64,000 nt of DNA from Nocardia altamirensis NBRC 108246 (GCF_001612685.1 NZ_BDAY01000002.1:1-64000); one strand, 5' to 3'; positions 8,406 to 17,592 are shown, counted from the first letter of the stretch. Translations and numbers: made by a program. Notes: generated by a model from the letters alone, not told the origin.

Positions 8406-9620
8406 CTAGTGCAACGCGCTGCCCTGCACCCATTCGTTCCACGGCACGCCCCAGTCGCCGTTCTGCCATACCTCGAGCGGCGCACCGCCGGTGTGCTTGA
8501 TCTCCACCACATCGCCGGTGACGGCGAAATCGTAGAACCAGCGCGCGTTCTCGGGGCTGAGGTTCAGGCAGCCGTGCGAGGTGTTGGTGTTGCCCTGCGC
8601 CCACACGGTGGAGGCCAGCTCGTGCAGGTAGATGCCGTCGGTGCTGATCCGGGTCGCCCAGTTGATGGTTTCTTTGTAGCCGAGCCGCGAGTTGATCGGC
8701 AGGCCGAAGGTGGAGGAGTCCATGATCACCGGATTGGCCTTGCTCATCACCGTGTAGACACCGGGCTGGGTCCAGAAGGTGATGGTCTTGCCGCCGACGG
8801 TTTCACTGCCGCCCATCCCCATCGAGGTCGGCATGGTGCGGATCAGATTGCCGTTCTCGAACACCTGGACCTGATGGGTGTTGTCGTCGGCGACCGAGAC
8901 GTGCGATGCGCCGATGGTGAACGAGGCCTTCGAATCCTCCTGGCCGTAGAGCCCCTTCCCGAGGTCTACCGCGTAGATGTTGGCCTTGACGTTCACCTTC
9001 GTGCCCGCCGGGTAGTACTCCTTGGGCCGCCAGTGCGCGCGCCGGTTGTCCAGCCAGTACCACGAACCCTCCAGCGGCGGCGTCGTGGTCACCGACAGCC
9101 GCTTCTCGGCGAGCGCTCGATCGGGGACGTCCTCGTCGAAGTGGGCGACGACGACCGCGCCGACCCCGAAGGTGCCGCCGTCGAGCAGGCCGCCGCCGGT
9201 GGTCTCGAAGTAGACCTTGGTCTGGTTGTTCGGCGTCAGCGTCGAGAACGTCGAGGTCAGCGGGCCGCTGCGACCCGTGATGGTGAGTCCTTCCGCGGTG
9301 ATCGTGTACGTGTGGCCGTAGCCGAGCGACTCGGTGGGTTTCCACGCCGTCTTGTCCGGGGTCAGGATCCCGTCGATCGGCTTGCCTTGCTCGTTGGTCA
9401 TGACGACCGAGGTCAGCATGCCGTCGCCCGCGTTCACCTGGACCGGTGCGAGGGGATCGACGCTCTTGGCGCCCTGTGCGGGCGTGATGGAGATCGGGGC
9501 GGGCATCGGGTCGTGTGACCCTGGTTTCTTCGACTCCGATGAACAACCGGCAACAACCACCAGCGCCATGACCAGGACAGCGATCCCGGCAGCACTGGAT
9601 CGGAAGCGGCGACTCGACAT
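8406..9620 (-). CDS. L,D-transpeptidase, Ig-like plus YkuD domains, lipoprotein (LdtB/LdtMt2-like)
   Basis: A 404-residue exported lipoprotein. The signal peptide ends in the lipobox VVAGC with Cys26 as the lipidated residue. Two Ig-like domains (about 40-240) precede a YkuD catalytic domain, where His333, His349 and the nucleophile Cys351 (TSHGCLNLSPENARW) form the active site. The enzyme makes 3-3 cross-links between diaminopimelate residues in peptidoglycan and is the carbapenem-sensitive transpeptidase of mycolata. The start at 9620 is preceded by AGGAG, 7 nt away. An in-frame start at 9659 would spoil the signal peptide and is rejected. Confidence 0.92.
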   Translation of the reverse strand: MSSRRFRSSAAGIAVLVMALVVVAGCSSESKKPGSHDPMPAPISITPAQGAKSVDPLAPVQVNAGDGMLTSVVMTNEQGKPIDGILTPDKTAWKPTESLGYGHTYTITAEGLTITGRSGPLTSTFSTLTPNNQTKVYFETTGGGLLDGGTFGVGAVVVAHFDEDVPDRALAEKRLSVTTTPPLEGSWYWLDNRRAHWRPKEYYPAGTKVNVKANIYAVDLGKGLYGQEDSKASFTIGASHVSVADDNTHQVQVFENGNLIRTMPTSMGMGGSETVGGKTITFWTQPGVYTVMSKANPVIMDSSTFGLPINSRLGYKETINWATRISTDGIYLHELASTVWAQGNTNTSHGCLNLSPENARWFYDFAVTGDVVEIKHTGGAPLEVWQNGDWGVPWNEWVQGSALH

Positions 9621-10015
9621 GATTTCTCCTGTGTTCGCCGTGCGCTTCCCGCCGCGCACCCTCGACTTTCGGTCCCGCTCAGCGAGTTTACCGGGCCGCA
9701 GGAGCGGGTCGATCGCGCCCGAGGCTCGACTCGGCTACCCGGCAGCCATCGGCTCGCCGAAAAGCGTTGCGGTAGTTCCGGGTCCGGCACGATTACGCTG
9801 CCGGTCCGCTCGAGCGCGTCCGGCGGCCGCAGCGTCTGCATGCTGAAGCATTGCTGCCGGGTGACGACGGCGGCGTGCTCGCCGCACCTCCCGGGTGACC
9901 CACACCACCCGCGTTGTCGCGTTCTTAGCGAAAGTCGGCATTGACGGTGCTTGTTTGCTCATGATTTGCTGACTCAAGATTGAACGATCTACCGGTACGA
10001 CAGGGAAGGCTTGTG
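9621..10015. other. Intergenic region, no gene seen
   Basis: About 395 bp between the divergent transpeptidase and NTF2-like genes. Short reading frames here lack ribosome binding sites and plausible protein composition. It must hold both promoters, but no convincing boxes or repeats were found. Confidence 0.5.
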
Positions 10016-10582
10016 ATGATCATCGGCATGACAACCGCTCCGCAAGGCCGGAGACGTGTCGGCGTTCGGTCCGATCGGTCCACCGCAGGCCTGATCGACG
10101 CCGCGGACGAATGCGCCGTCATCGAACGCTTCTACGAACTGCTGTTCCTGCACGATCACGAGCAGATCCAGGACTTGGTCACCGACGACGTGCGGATCCA
10201 TATGCCGTGGCAGCTGCCAGGCCTGCCCGATCGCATCGTCGGCCGCGAGGACCTGTGCCAGAGCGTCCGCTGGTCGAGTGACGTGCTGTGGCACGAGGGG
10301 AGCCTGTCCCGCATCCGAGTGCGCCCGTTCGCCACCCCACACGCCTGGTTCGTCGACGCGGAGGGCGAACTCACCGCGTTGGAGAGCGAACGCAACTACC
10401 ACGCCGCCTACGTCGGGGAGGTGCGTTTCCGGGACGGACGCGTCGCCGAAGCCTGGTCCTATCACAACGTGTTGCATCAGATCATCGCGTTGGGCGCGGA
10501 CGTGCCAGGGATCAACGCACCTGGACACGGGCTCAGCGTGCCGCACTCCGCGGGGAAATGCGGCGAGGAGGCCGTCGCCTGA
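10016..10582 (+). CDS. NTF2/SnoaL-like protein (PhzA/PhzB-like)
   Basis: A 188-residue protein with an NTF2-like cone fold. The core runs from VIERFYELLFLHDHEQIQDL to the C-terminal strand with SYHNVLHQ. The pairing of an early amphipathic helix with a late HNVLHQIIALGADVP segment recalls PhzA/PhzB-like proteins of phenazine loci, but no other phenazine gene is nearby. Members bind or isomerise small hydrophobic compounds. AGGGAAGG lies 5-8 nt before GTG 10013 and ATG 10016, so either may be the start. A TTG at 9980 is possible but lacks support. Function open. Confidence 0.6.
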   Translation: MIIGMTTAPQGRRRVGVRSDRSTAGLIDAADECAVIERFYELLFLHDHEQIQDLVTDDVRIHMPWQLPGLPDRIVGREDLCQSVRWSSDVLWHEGSLSRIRVRPFATPHAWFVDAEGELTALESERNYHAAYVGEVRFRDGRVAEAWSYHNVLHQIIALGADVPGINAPGHGLSVPHSAGKCGEEAVA

Positions 10583-10629
10583 CGACCGTCGACGGGCGCG
10601 GATTCGCCGGAACGGGCAGGCTCGATCAG

Positions 10630-11592
10630 GTGGATGTCAAACGTTTCATCGTGTACGGGGCCGGCGCGGTCGGTGGCAGTCTCGGTGCGTTCCTGCACCG
10701 TGCGGGGCATGAGGTCGTGCTGATCGCCCGCGGCCCGCACCTGGACGCGATCCGTGACCGAGGGTTGCGCGTGGTCACCGGCGCGGGGGCGGCGATGGAG
10801 ACCATTCCCGCCGTTTCCGGTCCCGACCAGCTCGTCGGCGCGGCAGGCGATGTGGTCCTGTTGGCCGTGAAAAGCATGAATACCGAAGCGGCACTGCGCG
10901 ATCTGACGGTGGCTGTGGATCGGGCGACCCCGATCGTGTGCCTGCAGAACGGTGTCGCCAACGAGCCCGCCGCACTGCGGATGTTCTCGAATGTGTACGG
11001 AGTCTGCGTGATGTTCCCGACCACGCATCTGGAGCCGGGGGTGGTGGAGGCACGGGCGTGGCCGGTGCCTGCCATCCTCGACATCGGCAGATATCCGGCA
11101 GGCGTCGACGACACGGCGGAAGCTGTTGCGGCCGCGTTCCGTTCGGCGGGATGCCATGCGGAACCGCGCGCCGACATCATGCGGTGGAAGTATCACAAGC
11201 TGCTGATGAACCTCGGCAACGCCGTCGACGCGCTCGTCCGGCCGACCGACGATGTCACCGAGATCCTCGATCGTGCCCGCATCGAGGGCATGAAAGTCCT
11301 CACCGCGGCGGGAATTTCGTTTGTGACCGCCGTCGAGGACGGTGCGCGGCGTGGCGATGTCCTTCGCGTCGGCGTCCGGCGTTCGGTCAGCTCGTCGTGG
11401 CAGAGCCTGGCCAGGGGCACGGGCAGTATCGAAACCGATTATCTGAACGGCGAGATCGTGCTGCTCGGCCGCAGACATGGGGTGCCGACGCCGGTCAACG
11501 AGCGGATCCAGCACTTCGCCGAAGTCGTTGCGCGCGAAGGGCGGCCACCGGGCTCGGTGCCGCTGTCGGAACTGGTTGCCGCCCTGGGATAG
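10630..11592 (+). CDS. 2-dehydropantoate 2-reductase family (ApbA/PanE) oxidoreductase
   Basis: A 320-residue NADPH-dependent dehydrogenase. The N-terminus is a Rossmann motif (YGAGAVGGSLGAFL). LQNGVANE corresponds to the conserved substrate-binding LQNG segment, and the C-terminal helical domain has MRWKYHKLLMNLGNA, where the catalytic Lys of KetoPantoate reductases sits. Canonical members reduce ketopantoate for pantothenate synthesis, but actinobacteria carry several paralogues acting on other 2-keto acids. The GTG start gives the normal N-terminus. It lies 47 bp after the NTF2-like gene and is probably co-transcribed with it. Confidence 0.8.
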   Translation: MDVKRFIVYGAGAVGGSLGAFLHRAGHEVVLIARGPHLDAIRDRGLRVVTGAGAAMETIPAVSGPDQLVGAAGDVVLLAVKSMNTEAALRDLTVAVDRATPIVCLQNGVANEPAALRMFSNVYGVCVMFPTTHLEPGVVEARAWPVPAILDIGRYPAGVDDTAEAVAAAFRSAGCHAEPRADIMRWKYHKLLMNLGNAVDALVRPTDDVTEILDRARIEGMKVLTAAGISFVTAVEDGARRGDVLRVGVRRSVSSSWQSLARGTGSIETDYLNGEIVLLGRRHGVPTPVNERIQHFAEVVAREGRPPGSVPLSELVAALG

Positions 11593-11638
11593 TGCCCCGT
11601 CCAGGAACGGCGGCACGTTTCTGGACGAGGCGTATGCG

Positions 11639-12349
11639 CTACGCGGCGGGCCGCACGTCGAGCAGCTGCTCGAAGAACCCGCCGATGTTGTTCGCCCGGT
11701 CCACCAGGTGGATCTCCAGAATCCAATGGCAGGCACGGCCTTTGGGATCCATGCGGCGCATCGGCGTTGTCGAGCCCGCCGCGACGTAGGTGGTGATCTC
11801 GGTGCCGGAGATCTGCTTGTGCGGGAACTCGCCGACCAGATGGCCTGCGATCTCGGCGGTGAACTCCCAGCCCTGCTCGCTCGCCTGCGCCGAAACCCAG
11901 TGGTAGAGCTCCTCGCCGGTGATGTCGGGATGCGCATCGAAGTGCGTGCGCCCCTGCTCCCACAGCGGTTCGAGCGCATCGCGCAGTGCCAGCTTGGCCG
12001 GATCGTCGCCGAGCACGAAGGTCCGCCCGAAATCGGCTTCCCACTCCGCGAAGATCGGCCCGAAGTCCAGGAAGCAGATGTCGTCCTCGCCGATCACCCG
12101 GTCCGGTGGGTTGGCGCTGTACGGCTCGAGCGTGTTGATCCCGGATCGCACGATCCGCTTGTGCCAAAACCGCCGCGTCCCGAACATCTCGGCGGCCAGG
12201 TCGCGCACCGCATCACTGACCACCGATTCCCTGGCCCCCGGCGCGATCATCCCGCGCGCGACCACCTCATCGAACAAAGCAACAGCGTTCGCCTCTGCCG
12301 CCAACAAGGCCGCAACCCGCTCCGCTTCTCCCACACCCACCATCTCCAT
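11639..12349 (-). CDS. M24-family metallopeptidase-like protein
   Basis: A 236-residue pita-bread-fold protein. Metal-ligand positions are visible: Asp in FLDFGPIF, a second Asp in ADFGRTF, His in AGHLVGEFPH and a Glu in WILEIHLVD. This is the catalytic domain of methionine aminopeptidase or Xaa-Pro peptidase relatives without an N-terminal domain. The five-ligand set looks nearly complete, so hydrolase activity is likely, though the last Glu region departs from the consensus. The start is supported by TAGGGT 7 nt upstream (leaderless). It is convergent with the ketopantoate-reductase-like gene. Confidence 0.75.
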   Translation of the reverse strand: MEMVGVGEAERVAALLAAEANAVALFDEVVARGMIAPGARESVVSDAVRDLAAEMFGTRRFWHKRIVRSGINTLEPYSANPPDRVIGEDDICFLDFGPIFAEWEADFGRTFVLGDDPAKLALRDALEPLWEQGRTHFDAHPDITGEELYHWVSAQASEQGWEFTAEIAGHLVGEFPHKQISGTEITTYVAAGSTTPMRRMDPKGRACHWILEIHLVDRANNIGGFFEQLLDVRPAA

Positions 12350-12356
12350 GACCCCG

Positions 12357-12362
12357 ACCCTA
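12357..12362 (-). promoter_or_regulatory. -10 box TAGGGT for the M24 peptidase gene
   Basis: TAGGGT on the minus strand, 7 nt before the ATG at 12349, consistent with a leaderless transcript. Confidence 0.45.
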
Positions 12363-12503
12363 GATCATGTCGACCACTCGCTCGGCCGTCGATCCGGCAC
12401 ACGCAATGCCCCCGCAAATCCGTCCGAGCCTGAGCATATTTCTTGCGTCGCGCGCCCCGGGCACGCTCGGATTCGAGCCTCCGAGGCGGGGTATTCGGCG
12501 GGC

Positions 12504-12665
12504 ATGAGTGGACCGGAGATGGATCGGACGACGGCGGAGATCGAATTGGGGGAGGAGGACTTTGCGGCGGAGCATTCGAAGGCTACGCATGCCGATGAGC
12601 ACCCGAAGGGGGCCGAGCTCGAGACCGACGAGTCGACCCCCGACGGACACAGCGGGATGGATTAG
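12504..12665 (+). CDS. Small acidic hypothetical protein (53 aa)
   Basis: An ATG-started 53-residue ORF, strongly acidic (IELGEEDFAAEH and a Glu/Asp-rich end) with no hydrophobic segment, so probably a soluble or disordered cytoplasmic protein. It sits between the divergent M24 gene and the convergent methyltransferase, and its stop overlaps the methyltransferase stop by 4 bp. Not assignable to a family. Kept because its composition is that of a protein rather than of an antisense shadow. Confidence 0.45.
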   Translation: MSGPEMDRTTAEIELGEEDFAAEHSKATHADEHPKGAELETDESTPDGHSGMD

Positions 12666-13312
12666 AGGCGGCGGATTCGGGCCTGCCACGCGGCCAGGTC
12701 GACGGCGGTGCCCGCCGGTAGTTTCAGGTCGTCGTCCGCTTCGAGGACGGCCTCGGTGACGCGGCCGTGGTATCGCGCGGGCTGCAGGTCTTCGAGTTCC
12801 CAACCGGCGCCGAATGATTCGCGGATGATCGAGTCGTTGATCCGCGGCCCGAAGCCGGGCTCGACGTCGGAGAGGGCGAGGATGTCGACGAGCCCGCCCG
12901 GCTTGCACAGGGCATGCAAGCTACGCACATAGGCGGCGCGGGCGTCAGGATCGTCGACGAAGATGTGGAACAGGGCGCTGTCGACGATGGTGTCGTAGCT
13001 GGGCTCCGTCGCGGCGGCACCCAGAGCGATCGCGTCGGCCACCTCGAACCGCGCGCTGGAAACATCTTGTGCCGCAGCATTTCTGTTGGCGTATTGGACG
13101 GCACTCGGCGACAGGTCGATGCCGAGCACGTCGTAACCCAGTGTGGTCAACAGGATCGTGTGTTCGCCTGCGCCGCAACCGGGATCGAGCACGCGGCCGC
13201 GAATCCACCCGTCCCGTTCCAGGGCGACGATCGCCGGTTGTGGCCCGCCGATCACCCACGGCGCGGTGTCGTTGTCATAAACGGAGTTCCAGAAATCAGC
13301 TGGCTGAGTCAT
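12662..13312 (-). CDS. Class I SAM-dependent methyltransferase
   Basis: A 216-residue methyltransferase of the small thiopurine/tellurite-type group. SAM-binding motif I is VLDPGCGAGEHT (about residues 41-52), followed by DVLGIDLSPSAVQYA for motif II and YDTIVDSALFHIF for motif IV/post II. GGAGG lies immediately before the ATG. The target could be a small molecule or a heteroatom. The gene is divergent from the cyclodipeptide synthase with a shared palindrome between them, so tailoring of a cyclodipeptide is one possibility, but tellurite or thiol detoxification fits the family equally well. Confidence 0.82.
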   Translation of the reverse strand: MTQPADFWNSVYDNDTAPWVIGGPQPAIVALERDGWIRGRVLDPGCGAGEHTILLTTLGYDVLGIDLSPSAVQYANRNAAAQDVSSARFEVADAIALGAAATEPSYDTIVDSALFHIFVDDPDARAAYVRSLHALCKPGGLVDILALSDVEPGFGPRINDSIIRESFGAGWELEDLQPARYHGRVTEAVLEADDDLKLPAGTAVDLAAWQARIRRL

Positions 13313-13344
13313 ACCTCCATCGTTAAACCTGAACCCGCATAGAG

Positions 13345-13356
13345 GTCAACGTTGAC
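13345..13356. promoter_or_regulatory. Perfect palindrome GTCAACGTTGAC in the CDPS/methyltransferase divergent region
   Basis: A perfect 12-bp palindrome with A/T flanks, 33 bp upstream of the methyltransferase start and 134 bp upstream of the CDPS start. A further half-site GTCAAC lies at 13373-13378. Likely a dimer-binding operator; the cognate regulator is not adjacent. Confidence 0.45.
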
Positions 13357-13489
13357 TTTTCGCGAATCTTCCCGTCAACGGCCGCCGGTTCGCAGTCGAA
13401 ATCTGCCTCGGACCTGCGATTACCCGATCGGTGGACTGCGGGCGGTGTGTCAGGGCCGAGATCGTGGGCAGGTTTGGCAGCATGCTCTG

Positions 13490-14206
13490 ATGCAGACGGC
13501 GCTGGAGCTCACTGCTTTGCCGCTGACGCCCAACTGTGCGGAGCTCTTCGCGCGAAGAGACCACGTTCTCTTGGGAATCAGCCCGTTCAACAGTTACTTC
13601 AAGCGGGCTCGGATCGCGGAGCTGACGAGGTGGGCGGTCAGTGAGTTCGCCTACGTCCAGTTCCATCTGCCCGATGTGCCGGGTGTATTCACGCTGCGAG
13701 CGCTCGGGTTGCCCGAACACAAGGCGCGAAAGCGGGCGCTCGAGAACGGGTTGAAGATGCGCAACCGGATTCGGGACGGACTGGCATCGGCGGGCTTGTC
13801 GGGCCTGGACGCGCGCGTGGTCGATTGGGCGTACCTGGAAGCGAATCCGGTGTTCGTCGACCTGCTCAGGGAAGCGACGGAGCTGTTCGCCTACGATGCG
13901 GCCTTCCGCGACCTGTGCCTGGAGACGACCCGAAATGTCTTGCGGCACCGGCTCGCCGACGGCAGTGAGCCGACCATCGAGCAGTGTGAGCTTGCGGCAC
14001 AGTATTTTCTGGCCGACATTCCGCTGCTGGTCGACACCGCGGGCATCGTCGGCAGCGAAACCTCGTTGTACGCCTATCACCGTGGCATCCCGTTCATCGA
14101 CGCGCTCTTCCGTCGCGAACTGCCGATGCAACCGGTTGCGGGGCAGGGATATTTGACCGTCCTGGCGTCCGGCGAGCTCGATGTTCAGCCGAAACTGCAG
14201 GGCTGA
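13490..14206 (+). CDS. tRNA-dependent cyclodipeptide synthase (CDPS), NYH subfamily
   Basis: A 238-residue protein matching the CDPS family, the class-Ic-synthetase-like enzymes that condense two aminoacyl-tRNAs into a cyclodipeptide. The loop HVLLGISPFNSYF holds the acceptor Ser31 (Ser37 of AlbC) and Asn34. YFLADIPLLVD gives Tyr172 and Asp176 where AlbC has Tyr178 and Glu182. LYAYHRGIPF gives Tyr196-His197, so the N-Y-H signature is complete. A basic helix (KMRNRIRDG, 89-97) fits tRNA docking. The Asp for Glu exchange is odd. Length equals AlbC (239). Start chosen to align with AlbC; an upstream in-frame GTG is possible. No cyclodipeptide oxidase is adjacent, and the product is unknown. Confidence 0.88.
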   Translation: MQTALELTALPLTPNCAELFARRDHVLLGISPFNSYFKRARIAELTRWAVSEFAYVQFHLPDVPGVFTLRALGLPEHKARKRALENGLKMRNRIRDGLASAGLSGLDARVVDWAYLEANPVFVDLLREATELFAYDAAFRDLCLETTRNVLRHRLADGSEPTIEQCELAAQYFLADIPLLVDTAGIVGSETSLYAYHRGIPFIDALFRRELPMQPVAGQGYLTVLASGELDVQPKLQG

Positions 14207-14238
14207 GAACAGGATCGAGCTCGCCGGCGGACGCGAGG

Positions 14239-15918
14239 TCAGGCGATGGCGACCAAGCGGGCCGCGTTGGCGGCTTCGTCGTCGGCGGCCTGGTTGGCGG
14301 CCAGTTCGGCGTGCACCCGGTCGCGGTAGCGGGTGAGTTCGCGTTCGGCATCGGCGGCGTCCCAGCCCAGGTGGGAGCCGATGAGGAAGGCGACCTCCGC
14401 GGCGGCGGCCAGGCCGCGGTCGGCGGCCTCGATGGAGATGCGGGTGCGGCGGGTGAGAACGTCGTCGAGATGGATGGCGCCCTCATGGGTGACCGCGTAC
14501 ACCGCTTCGGCAGCGAGGTAGTCGTCGGCCCCGGTCAGCGGCTTGGCCAGGTCGGGGTCAGCGGCGATCAGGTCGAACAGGTCGGTCGCGGCGGAACCGT
14601 AACGGCCGAGCAGGTGTTCGACGCTCGCCTTCGGCAGGCCGACGCGCTGCGCCAGGCTGTCGAGGTCGGCGAGCATCTCCTGGTAGCCGACGGCGCCGAG
14701 CAGCGGCAGCTTGTCGGTGACCGACGGGGCGACGGCGCGGCCGAGGCCTTCGACCGCCGCGTCCACCACGTCGGCGGCCATCACCCGGTAGGTGGTGTAC
14801 TTGCCGCCCGCGATCACGAACAGGCCGGGAACCGGTTCTGCCACAGCGTGTTCCCGCGACAACTTCGAGGTGTCGCTGGACGCGCCGGACAGCAGCGGGC
14901 GCAGGCCCGCGTAGGTGCCGACGATGTCGTCGCGAGTCAGCGGCTGCCGCAGCACCGCGTTGACGTGGTCGAGGATGTACTGCACATCGGCGTTGCTGGT
15001 GGCCGGATGATCCTTGTCCAGCGACCAATCGGTGTCGGTGGTGCCGATGATCCAGTGCTTGTGCCACGGGATCACGAACAGCACGCTCTTCTCGGTCCGC
15101 ATGATCAGCCCGGTGTCCAGGTCGAGGCGCTCGCGCGGCACCAGGATGTGCACGCCCTTGGACATGCGCACGTGGAACGGGAAGTCGACACCGGTCATCC
15201 GGTTCATTTCGTCGGTCCACACGCCGGTCGCGCTGATCACCCTGCGGGCCCGCACGGTGTGTTCGCGGCCGGTCTCCAGATCGGTGACGTGTGCGCCGAT
15301 CACCCGAACACCGTCGCGCAGCAGCCCGGTGACCTTGGTGCGGGTGAGCACGGTCGCGCCGTGCTGTGCCGCGGTGCGGGCGATCGTCATGGTGTGCCGC
15401 GCGTCGTCGACCTGTGCGTCGTAGTACCGGATGGCGCCGGTCATCGCGTCCTCGCGCAGTGCTGGTGTCAATTCCAGTGCGCGAGTACGGGTCAGGTGCC
15501 GGTGCATGGGCACGGCGCGGGCGCCGCCGAGCGTGTCGTACAGCGCGACGCCCGCCCCGATGTAGGCCCGTTCCCACACCCGGTGCTGCAACGGAATCAG
15601 GAACGACACCGGGCGGACCAGGTGCGGCGCCAGCTTGTTGAGCAACAGGCCGCGTTCCTTCAAAGCCTCACGCACCAGCCAGAAGTCGAGCTGCTCGAGG
15701 TAGCGGAGCCCACCGTGGATGAGCTTGCTCGAGCGGCTGGAGGTGCCTGCCGCGAAGTCCCTGGCTTCCACCAGGGTGACGCTGAGGCCGCGCGAGGCGG
15801 CGTCGAGCGCGGCGCCCGCGCCGACCACGCCGCCACCGATCACGAGCACATCGATCTCGGTGTCGCCCAGTGCGTTCACCGCGGTGCTGCGGTAGGTGGG
15901 ATCTAATCGTGCCGACAT
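14239..15918 (-). CDS. glpD: Aerobic glycerol-3-phosphate dehydrogenase (FAD)
   Basis: A 559-residue FAD-dependent enzyme that oxidises glycerol-3-phosphate to dihydroxyacetone phosphate and passes electrons to the quinone pool at the membrane. The N-terminal dinucleotide-binding motif is VLVIGGGVVGAGAALDAA. GTSSRSSKLIHGGLRYLE is the classic GlpD segment, and a C-terminal helical DAO_C domain follows. It is the last gene of a glpF-glpK-glpD run on the minus strand, 75 bp after glpK. Only 32 bp separate it from the convergent CDPS gene. Confidence 0.95.
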   Translation of the reverse strand: MSARLDPTYRSTAVNALGDTEIDVLVIGGGVVGAGAALDAASRGLSVTLVEARDFAAGTSSRSSKLIHGGLRYLEQLDFWLVREALKERGLLLNKLAPHLVRPVSFLIPLQHRVWERAYIGAGVALYDTLGGARAVPMHRHLTRTRALELTPALREDAMTGAIRYYDAQVDDARHTMTIARTAAQHGATVLTRTKVTGLLRDGVRVIGAHVTDLETGREHTVRARRVISATGVWTDEMNRMTGVDFPFHVRMSKGVHILVPRERLDLDTGLIMRTEKSVLFVIPWHKHWIIGTTDTDWSLDKDHPATSNADVQYILDHVNAVLRQPLTRDDIVGTYAGLRPLLSGASSDTSKLSREHAVAEPVPGLFVIAGGKYTTYRVMAADVVDAAVEGLGRAVAPSVTDKLPLLGAVGYQEMLADLDSLAQRVGLPKASVEHLLGRYGSAATDLFDLIAADPDLAKPLTGADDYLAAEAVYAVTHEGAIHLDDVLTRRTRISIEAADRGLAAAAEVAFLIGSHLGWDAADAERELTRYRDRVHAELAANQAADDEAANAARLVAIA

Positions 15919-15993
15919 GTGAATCTCCTCTACTTCTGAATTAAGCTCTAGTGGTGAAACAAGCTCTGGCTCAGTGAAATTCGCGGCGCTCGG

Positions 15994-17514
15994 TTACTCG
16001 TCGACGTCGATCCAGTCGAGCGTGCGCGACACGGCCTTCTGCCAGCGGGCATAGCCCTTCGTGCGCTGTTCCTCGGTCCCGGTGGGATGCCAGCGCTTGT
16101 CCTCGTGCCAGTTGGCTACCAGTTCGTCTGTGCTGTTCCAGAATCCGACCGCAAGGCCTGCCGCATACGCGGCGCCGAGCGCGGTGGTCTCCGCGACCAC
16201 CGGGCGCGACACCGGCACGCCGAGGAAGTCGGCCTGCAACTGCATGCACAGCTCGTTGGCGGTGACGCCGCCGTCCACCCGCAGCACGTCGAGCTGCACA
16301 CCGGAGTCGGCCTGCATCGCCTCGACGACGTCGCGGGTCTGGTAGCAAATGGATTCCAGCGTCGCCCGCGCCAGGTGGGCGTTGGTGCTGAAGCGGGAAA
16401 GCCCGACGATCGCGCCGCGTGCGTCGGAGCGCCAGTACGGCGCGAACAGCCCGGAGAACGCGGGCACGAAGTACACGCCGCCGTTGTCCTCGACCTGCCG
16501 CGCCAGCGCTTCGCTTTGTGCCGCACCGGAAATGATGCCGAGCTGGTCACGCAGCCACTGCACCGCCGACCCGGTCACCGCGATCGAACCCTCCAGCGCG
16601 TACACCGGCTTGTCGTCGCCGAACTGGTAGGCGACCGTGGTGAGCAGCCCGTGCTGCGAGCGCACGATCTCGGTACCGGTGTTGAGCAGCAAGAAGTTTC
16701 CGGTGCCGTAGGTGTTCTTGGCCTCGCCGGGCCGGAAGCACACCTGGCCGACCGTGGCGGCCTGCTGATCGCCGAGCACACCGGACAGCGGCACCTCGCC
16801 GCCGAAAGGTCCATCGGCCCTGGTCTTTCCGAACAGCGCCGGGTTCGACGACGGTGCGATCGTCGGCAGCATCGCGCGCGGAATCCCGAAGATGGACAAC
16901 AACTCGTCGTCCCAGTCCGAGGTCTCCAGGTTCATCAGCATGGTGCGGCTGGCGTTCGTCGGATCGGTGACGTGCACGCCGCCGTCGACCCCGCCGGTCA
17001 GGTTCCACAGCAGCCAGCTGTCGGTGGTGCCGAAGATCGCCTCGCCGCGCTCGGCGGCCTCGGCAACGCCGGGCACGTTGTCCAGGATCCAGCGCAGCTT
17101 GCCGCCGGAAAAGTAAGTGGCAGGCGGCAATCCGGCCTTGTGCCGGATGGTGTCGCCGTGTCCGGCGCGCTCGAGCTCGGCGGCGATCTTGTCGGTGCGG
17201 GTGTCCTGCCAGACGATCGCGTTGCAGTACGGGCGACCGGTCCTGCGGTTCCACACCACGGTGGTCTCGCGCTGGTTGGTGACGCCGACCGCGGCCAGGT
17301 CACTCGCGTCGAGGTCGGCCTTGGTGAGCGTGCTCTGGATGACCGCGCGGGTCCGCTCCCAGATCTCGGTCGGGTCGTGCTCCACCCAGCCTGCCTGCGG
17401 CAGAATCTGCTGGTGCTCGAGCTGGTGGCGGGCGATTTCGTTGCCGCTGTGATCGAACACCATGAAGCGAGTGCTGGTGGTGCCCTGGTCGATGGCGCCT
17501 ACGTACTGGCTCAT
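15994..17514 (-). CDS. glpK: Glycerol kinase (copy 1)
   Basis: A 506-residue FGGY-family kinase that phosphorylates glycerol with ATP to trap it as glycerol-3-phosphate. The opening [18 protein letters not shown] is the N-terminal phosphate-binding loop. [14 protein letters not shown] and [13 protein letters not shown] are glycerol-kinase hallmarks, and the FGGY signature region lies near [13 protein letters not shown]. It follows glpF and precedes glpD, forming an uptake-phosphorylation-oxidation operon. A second glpK lies 2 kb away on the other strand next to the regulator. Confidence 0.95.
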   Translation of the reverse strand: MSQYVGAIDQGTTSTRFMVFDHSGNEIARHQLEHQQILPQAGWVEHDPTEIWERTRAVIQSTLTKADLDASDLAAVGVTNQRETTVVWNRRTGRPYCNAIVWQDTRTDKIAAELERAGHGDTIRHKAGLPPATYFSGGKLRWILDNVPGVAEAAERGEAIFGTTDSWLLWNLTGGVDGGVHVTDPTNASRTMLMNLETSDWDDELLSIFGIPRAMLPTIAPSSNPALFGKTRADGPFGGEVPLSGVLGDQQAATVGQVCFRPGEAKNTYGTGNFLLLNTGTEIVRSQHGLLTTVAYQFGDDKPVYALEGSIAVTGSAVQWLRDQLGIISGAAQSEALARQVEDNGGVYFVPAFSGLFAPYWRSDARGAIVGLSRFSTNAHLARATLESICYQTRDVVEAMQADSGVQLDVLRVDGGVTANELCMQLQADFLGVPVSRPVVAETTALGAAYAAGLAVGFWNSTDELVANWHEDKRWHPTGTEEQRTKGYARWQKAVSRTLDWIDVDE

Positions 17515-17567
17515 GACTGCACCTCGCTGGCGCTCGGTTCCGTCATGCCCATGGGCGCTGTCTTGTC

Positions 17568-17592
17568 GGTTCGCTCGCTACGCTCGCTCACG
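17568..17592. repeat. GCTCGCTACGCTCGCT repeat-like intergenic element
   Basis: The glpF-glpK spacer contains GGTTCGCTCGCTACGCTCGC followed by TCACG: two copies of CGCTCGCT separated by A, giving an internal direct repeat. Similar short GCTCGCT-rich elements recur between genes in mycolata, but no second copy was noted in this window. Function unknown. Confidence 0.3.

Noticed and set aside
5023-14206. P450 to CDPS region as one natural-product cluster
   Set aside because: The genes between are ordinary (transpeptidase, ketopantoate-reductase-like, peptidase) and on mixed strands; only the methyltransferase is a plausible CDPS neighbour.
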